From Bimastos eiseni (lineage: Eukaryota; Annelida; Clitellata; Crassiclitellata; Lumbricidae): a DNA stretch of 64,000 bases. Position 1 is the first letter of the stretch. Each line of letters starts with the position of its first letter. The notes beneath the pieces were generated by a model. The model did no database searches. It saw only the letters and a program-made list of their open reading frames with translations, and was not told where the DNA came from. The position numbers and the translations under genes were made by a program. The stretch spans positions 4,942,643 to 5,006,642 of the forward strand of contig OY365817.1 in the NCBI GenBank assembly GCA_959347315.1, read 5' to 3'. Below, one piece after another: positions 54,260-61,200 of the stretch.

Positions 54260-54520
54260 TACAGTTAAAGTTTACAAATGGCATTGACATTGGTTGGCGC
54301 CTCGCTCTGGAACAGGCTTCTGTTGGCGTTGGGCTTGTCCCCAAGGTCCACTCTAACTGTGTTTATACTCGCTTAAAACTGTTCTATTCAGCCGTGCTGG
54401 TGTTGGAGGCGTTCCTGTGCAGTAACCGTGATGGGACGCTGTGGAAATTTTCGTAATAAATGATTGCATTAATGGATGAATGAATGAATGAATAAACGAA
54501 TGAGTGAATGAATGAATCGA
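54260..54520 (+). pseudogene. LINE 3' end with (TGAA)n tail (copy B)
   Basis: Counterpart of 15890-16145, about 110 bp upstream of channel gene B. Confidence 0.8.
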
Positions 54521-54633
54521 TGAATGATTCGTCACTATCGCCACGCATAATCATTATACTTAGACCGAAATTCTGCGTTCTTTAGGACATAAGCGAAAAC
54601 AAGCCGTTTGTTGAATCTGCGGACAACTCAAAG

Positions 54634-55222
54634 ATGAGTCATCCATTCACGATTGAATACATGCGGGAAGGCGAAATGTCATCAGCTCAGGTCCACGTAG
54701 ACGCAGATGCAGGCATTAGAAAATTGAAAGAGAATCAACATGTCTCTCCAATGTATAAAAGTCCCGTAAGGTCAGGACCACGAATTGGAGAGAGTGAGTC
54801 GGTTACCAACGAATGCAAGACCGATCCGGCTGAAGCAAATCCTTACAGCTTAGAAACGATAAAAGCAGAGATGAATACAACGATGACGGAGGATGAAAGA
54901 ATGAGTGCTTTCAACGTCATGACAATGGTCATGAGGCGTAGAATGAAGCTGTTTGCAGATGAAGTATCCATTGTTGGTTTGTCGTATTTGTTCAAACCAT
55001 CATCTTTCAAAGTAGGCTCCATCATCCGGAAAATCATGTGGACAATGCTTCTCGTCTTCGGAACAGGTTTCATGGTTTTCCAGATTTACGATCGGATATC
55101 GTATTATCTGATGTATCCAGCCATTGTCAACTATCGAGTGGCCTACAACCGATCTCTTCGCTTTCCAACGGTAACCCTGTGTCCGGAGTTTCTTCTCAGC
55201 AGAAGTGTCTTAGCGTCGATGG
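54634..55222 (+). CDS. Channel gene B, exon 1
   Basis: 589 bp like exon 1 of gene A; donor ATGG|GTAATT, a weaker variant of GTAAGT. TM1 and FPTVTLCP are identical to A. Confidence 0.93.
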
Positions 55223-58200
55223 GTAATTTATATATCCATTCTATCTTCACCTACATAAAAAAGTCAGTTGAAGTAATTCGTTAATATTCTTATTTGCTCG
55301 TCTCTTCTATGGTTGTCTCATCTTCCATTCTGATAATGTTATATGATGATGATGATGATGGTGATGATGGTGATGATGATGGTGGTGGTGGTGGTGGTGA
55401 TGGTGACGACGACGACGACGACGGCGACGACGAACGATTGCGACGACGAACGAGGACGACGATGGTGACGATGACGATGACGATAATAATAATAATAATA
55501 ATTGCCATTCCAGAACAATGCCCCCCTAATTTTTGGAATACCTCGGGGACAAACAATAATAATAACAATAATAATCGACTCCAGTGGCCACGTGTACGAA
55601 TCCATTTTAGTCGGTCGCAAGTCCTAGTCCGCACCAGTGTTCGCTGTAAGCCCGATTAGAGAACTAGATCAGCGTGTACGGAGACGACTAAGTTGTCTAA
55701 AAAACGACTAGCGCTAGTCAACCGGGCAAGCAGGCGGAAGTCCACTAGTCAGGCTTGGTGAAGGACATAGCAGGGAGAATAAAAATGGCGGCCAGATCTA
55801 TTGGTCCACGTTTTTATATTTTCGTTCAATGTCAAACTGACAAACCGCAGAATGATTACAAGAACAGTATGAGCGAATGATGACGAGTTATTACAGGAGT
55901 CGAATTTAACCGTCGACAGCCACGCAGGGCGCCCATTAGGCTATACATCTTCAATTTTAACAAACGCCGCGAAAGAAGGAAAGACGTCAACCTTTGGGGA
56001 TACGGGTCTCGATCTCGATACCTCAAGCGCCGCGTCCCAGTGTGTTCACAACTACTCTAGGCCCCTCTGACGAGGTTTCAGACGTCAAAGATGGTTTAAG
56101 AGAGACCATCATAGTTCACTCTGCTATTGTCAGACGATGAACTTAATTATGTTCTTCGTTTTAGCCATCACAAAATGATAATAATAGCAGTGACCTTCGC
56201 TTAATAGGGAGTTTTAACGGTTACATGACATTTAATCTCGAGACACTTAATCGTGCGACACTTAATCTCGAAGACACTTAATCTCGAAGACACACATTCT
56301 CGACGACACTTAATCTCGCGAGACATACTCTCAAATCACAAGTAGTCTGTACCATTATTATTTTATGTGGTGACAAATAATTATGTCATTGGATCATCAT
56401 AAGATTTCCTATAATGGCGGTGCTTTAGTTTTGATTGAAAAGCATTGGGTTTGAAGCACAAAGAGTCTGGAGTCAAATGCAGGAAGATGAACAAAGGAAG
56501 AAGTTGGACAATCGACAATCGAAGTCGACAATCGCGGTTAACAAGAAGCCGTATTAATAATAAGAATGTGGATTCAATGGAAGCGGGGATGATTAGGCTA
56601 CAACATTTTTATTTAACGATAATTCTTCTAAATTTGCAAAGGGATTAATGAAAAGGATCTGTTTAACTAGAAGCTGCATCGTTGAAAAATGGTAAGCTGG
56701 TAGCAAGGCTGATGAAAAGAATGATAATTAAATGGAAGCCGGAATGAGGAAACGAATTCTGCTTAGATGAAAGGTCAAATGCTGATAGGAACGTCGCCTA
56801 CATGGTAGCCTGGCCGATTAAATGAATCACGATTAAGCATTATTATCATCTATCCGCCTTCTAACAGATCCTAATTCTTTTCATCAAGCCAGCTTCTTAT
56901 AATGCAAGATTCTCTGCAACAATCTAACTTCGAGTTATATAGGAATCTCTTCGTTATTCACGCCACCGCTAAATCCTACATATAATCATCAATCCGGCTT
57001 CTAGTGAAACACAACTCTCATCATCAAGCTAGCTTCTAGTTAAACAGGAATATTTTGATCATTCCCACTTCAACTTAGGAATAAATCTGTCATCATACCA
57101 GCTTTCATTTTCATCAGTCCAGCTTTTGTTTAATAGTGCATTTCATTGCGTGCTAAACTCCTAGAATAAATATGCATTAGAAAATAGAGCTCAGTTGAAC
57201 CAGGTTCTATTAAGCGCGCATACTTGCTCCTCCGTCTGTCTACCGACATTCAACGATTCAATGTTATTGTTTTCAATGGCACTTCTATTGCTCCAGATCT
57301 TGACAAGAATGGCCACTACAAAGTTAACATTGCCTATTAATGTCGCGGACACCGGTCCGGAACTGGGGCGCGTTTCATTGGTTGCAGGAAACGGCAATGC
57401 GTCCAGAGAAAAACCCTGCCTCTTCCCTGCCATAACCCCAACCCTTCAAGCTGCCACCGAGGGTAACTTTAGATCGATTTCAAGTTACCCTTCGGTAAAC
57501 TTAAACCATTTTCAAGTTACCCCGGTGAGTTTAAATCGATTTCAACTTACCGGATACCTTAGATCTTACTTCGGTCTGCCTTCGTGCTGTCAGCACATTT
57601 TGCGACACAGTTCCTCCACACTCTTTTGTTCTTGGCAGCCTCACTGGCTTCCTCCCATGTCCTCCTCCACGTTCATCTGTCCTTGGTAGCCTCACTGGCC
57701 TCCTTCCAGCTTATTCTTCCGTTCCTTAGATTCTCTAAGACCGTGTCCTTCCAATTCTTTCTTGGTCGTCCTCATTTTCTTCTCCATCCATTTACGATAC
57801 AATTCATTGTCTGTTTCGGGATACTGTCCTCATCCATGCGATGTAGATGACCAACCCATCATAGTCGTGTCCCTCTTGTCATTACCTCTATTTTCTCCAT
57901 ATCCGTTCTTCTTCTAATCTCCTCACTCCTTATATTATCTCTCCATGTGATTCCTAGGATCTTTCCCTGACCCCCTATGATGTGCTGCCTCCAGTCTCCT
58001 CAATGTGCAGCAGTCTTACATGTAGGCCATGTCTCAGAGCTGTAGAGTAATGCTGTCAAGACTATGTATATCGTTTTGCATACTGCATAGCCTTAATTTG
58101 ATGGGGAGGCTAAGACCTTTATTTCTCCATGTGTCGCTAAGCCTTCTAAATGTTGCACTGGCCCTTCTAAGCCTGATTTTTATATCCTTGTCACAGCTGC

Positions 58201-61200
58201 CGTCATTGATCTGGTGTCCAGTATCCCCAGCGTCTGCCTCTACTCTGTTAGTAACTTCAATCATACCATTCCACGTGTTTGCAATGAGTGCATTGTCATC
58301 CGCAAAGTCCAACTCGGCGAGCTTACTAGCGTTTTTCCATTCTTTTCCATGGATTTCTTCATTTGCGCTTCTTCTCATTACCCAATCAATAACTAGTAGG
58401 AATAATAGTGGTGACAGTAGACATCCCTGACATACTCCGGTGACAATTTGAAACCATTCTCGGTTATCTGGTTAAATACACTTGAGATTTATAAACCCGG
58501 CAGTACTGTATTATGGGCAGCCGAACCTTCACGAGGACACGTATATTGGATCCGTTAGCAGCCATCAAGAAACGATTATATGGATGACGCTCTCTACCCC
58601 TACCACAGCAGAAGCTGGCACGAGGTACACTGACCCAGTGGCGACCAGGCACAGAGCAGGGAACGCCCGTTGATCGTTCCCTGAATGTATACCGCGATGC
58701 TGGTCGCTCGATTCGGCGTTATCGGCCTCGTGGTGTGGTTGACGACCGCCGACTCCAGAGGCCTTCGGCGCGGCATTCCCTGGTTGAGCGTCGTCGTTCC
58801 GTCGATCCCGACTCTGCAGGCATTCGCGGACGAAGTGACCGGCCTGCCCACAACGATAGTAGGCCCCCGGGCGTTTCGACCGGTTGCAACCAACGGAGAG
58901 AACGTCAAGAACTTGGTCATCCGGCGGCGTAGCTCGGCTCATCAGCTCCAGGATATGTCGCTCGAACTTGGGCTCCATCGCCCATTGCCAGCGTCTTTGT
59001 TCCTCCTGTTGCTTGGTCGGTAAACGATCCATCCAGACCTGGAGTTGGGGCAAGGGTCAGTCTCTTGAGTCTCACCACACGTCTGTCACTCCTCCGTGCA
59101 CTTTGACCTCTAAGTTCACTTCACCGTCCGATCGTTTCTTCGCTTGAAATCTTCTTCGAATTGCAATGAATGACACTGTATTTGTGCTTACACTTATTTG
59201 ATATTTAAAACAGCCAACTCGAGGACTTGATAAAAACAACTACAAATATTGCTGTCAATCGCTTAATCCACGTATAGTTTAGACAACGATCATTTCGACT
59301 ACTTTTGCTTACATCAGCATTTCTTAGAATTTCCGCACATGCCGTTTAGGTGAGCTGACCGACACAGTATCTTCCTATGCGCATGAAAAATCAATATGTC
59401 GCCTAGCAACTTAGCCTTGTAGATATATAACATATATATGTATATATATGTACGAATAAATATGGCCTATCCTATACAATGTCAAATAATACGTAAAGAT
59501 CGAAAGTTTTACCAACTTTTCATATCAACGGCAACGAAGAAAGTACATCGAATGTTCACACTGGTAGAGCGGCACGACAACGACCGCTTAAAATAACTGA
59601 AGACACTAATCACAAGCTACGAAATCAACGACTGTCTTCGACAAAGAACAGAAACGGAAAAAGCTTCCTGGCTTAGCGGCTCCATAATTTATAGCTGCCT
59701 CCTAGCGTCATGGAGTCCCCCCCCCCCCATACATTACAGAGCTTCTACTTGTGTGCAAATAAACTGTCTTCAGGGTCCCTCGGACTCCACAGAATCACCC
59801 TTCAGAGTACTCGGACGCTACAGAGCTTCTGCTAGAGTGCAAATAAACTGCCTTCAGAGTCCCCCGGACCCTACAGAGCCTCTTGTAATGTGCAAATAAA
59901 CTGCCTTCAGGGTCCCTCGGACTCCACAGAATCACCCTTCAGAGTACTCGGACGCTACAGAGCTTCTGCTAGAGTGCAAATAAAATGCCTTCAGAGTCCC
60001 ACGGCACTCTACAGAGCCTCTACTAGCGTGCGAATAAAACCCTTCAGAGTCTCTGAACGGCCCAACACAGGGTGCAATTTAAGCGCTACAGCACCGGACA
60101 CAGCGAGATAACACACAGGCGATTTCGCTACATTAATATCTCACGCATGATGGATCACAAATACCTCGGATAAAAAATTATTATAATAACTATAATGATT
60201 ACTATGATTATAATACTAAGTAATAACAATAATGGTTACGATGATTATGCGCATAATGGTTCGAATTCTTATCATAAAGATAGTCGTTACTAATTTATCT
60301 TCATGAAATACGTTGTAAATCTGAAATTCAATTATTTTAAAATAGTTAGTCTAACTCGAAGATGTTCAGTGTTGTCTGGGTTTTCTGTTTGATTTGAAGT
60401 TTGGCTAAACTGCTTCAGGTTCAAGTACACAGGAATTGGCTACAGTCCAATTTCCGCCATTTTTGGATCCGGAATTCGGTGAAAGAAATAGTGTCCTAAA
60501 TTTTTCACAGCTGAATTTCGACTGGGAGTTCTTTTACACATACGTCGGCATAAAAATGAAGGACTCGATACTCGAGGTTAGAACATTTGTAACATTGCCT
60601 CAAATAACATAGAACTGATTTGCATTATTGAATTATTATGATTGGTTAAAAATTCCTCCACGTGTCAGTCCACAATCTTTAACACGAAATGCTGCTGTTT
60701 TTCGTAGTTTTAGTGACAGAAAACCTCTGGTCTTATTTTAGTTTGCTGGATTAACTCTGTATACGGATTGAATTTAAGCAAGTTGTTCAGGCAAATTTCA
60801 GCAGACAGGTAGCTGGAAAATTTTATGTCGGCTTGGAATAATAAGTAGCAGACACACTCTCCAGTTTCTGGCTCTGTCGATTGCATAACAAATTCTATTT
60901 AATGTGTTTCTTTGCTACGTTTAAGTATATAAATATGTTGTTACATTTGCATCACATTGTAAGTAAGCTAATAGAAACGATGCTTTAAGATAGGCGTGAA
61001 GAAGATCACCCAATAGAAGAGTTTTTTTGTTGCTTATACATGCAAGTAGGTAGGAAAGTTGCTAGCTAACGATTTTAATATATGTACACCTATAATCCAA
61101 TCAAATCAACCAATAACTTGGTTATAATCGCATCGTACTTAATCGCATCGTACTTAACCTAACTCATAAACAGGCAAAAGAAATCCTAGCCAGATGTGGC

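Larger units (their letters stand above)
48385..55320. repeat. Segmental duplication, copy B
   Basis: Partner of 8400-16950, including the dead LINE, Helitron tail, SINE, LINE 3' end and channel exon 1. It lacks the 2.5-kb expansion of copy A and has an extra 866 bp at 49040-49905. Confidence 0.93.
57341..60132 (-). mobile_element. 2.8-kb retroelement insertion with TTAA target duplication
   Basis: Copy A has the uninterrupted site CTTATTAATATCT at about 17677. Copy B reads CCTATTAA|TGTCGCGG ... TTCGCTACA|TTAATATCT, so 2792 bp starting TG and ending CA lie between duplicated TTAA. TG/CA ends with a 4-bp duplication fit an LTR retrotransposon read leftwards. The Gag-protease remnant inside agrees. 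I could not confirm a pair of LTRs, and an RTE-like LINE piece lies in the same segment. Confidence 0.65.
55223..60445. other. Intron 1 of channel gene B, expanded by insertions
   Basis: 5.2 kb against 1.1 kb in A. The extra DNA consists of a trinucleotide repeat, a SINE, a 16-bp minisatellite, the second-family satellite array and a 2.8-kb retroelement insertion. Confidence 0.85.

Noticed and set aside
55290..55659. Asp-rich and Ser/Pro-rich frames over the trinucleotide repeat
   Set aside because: Low-complexity repeat, absent in copy A.
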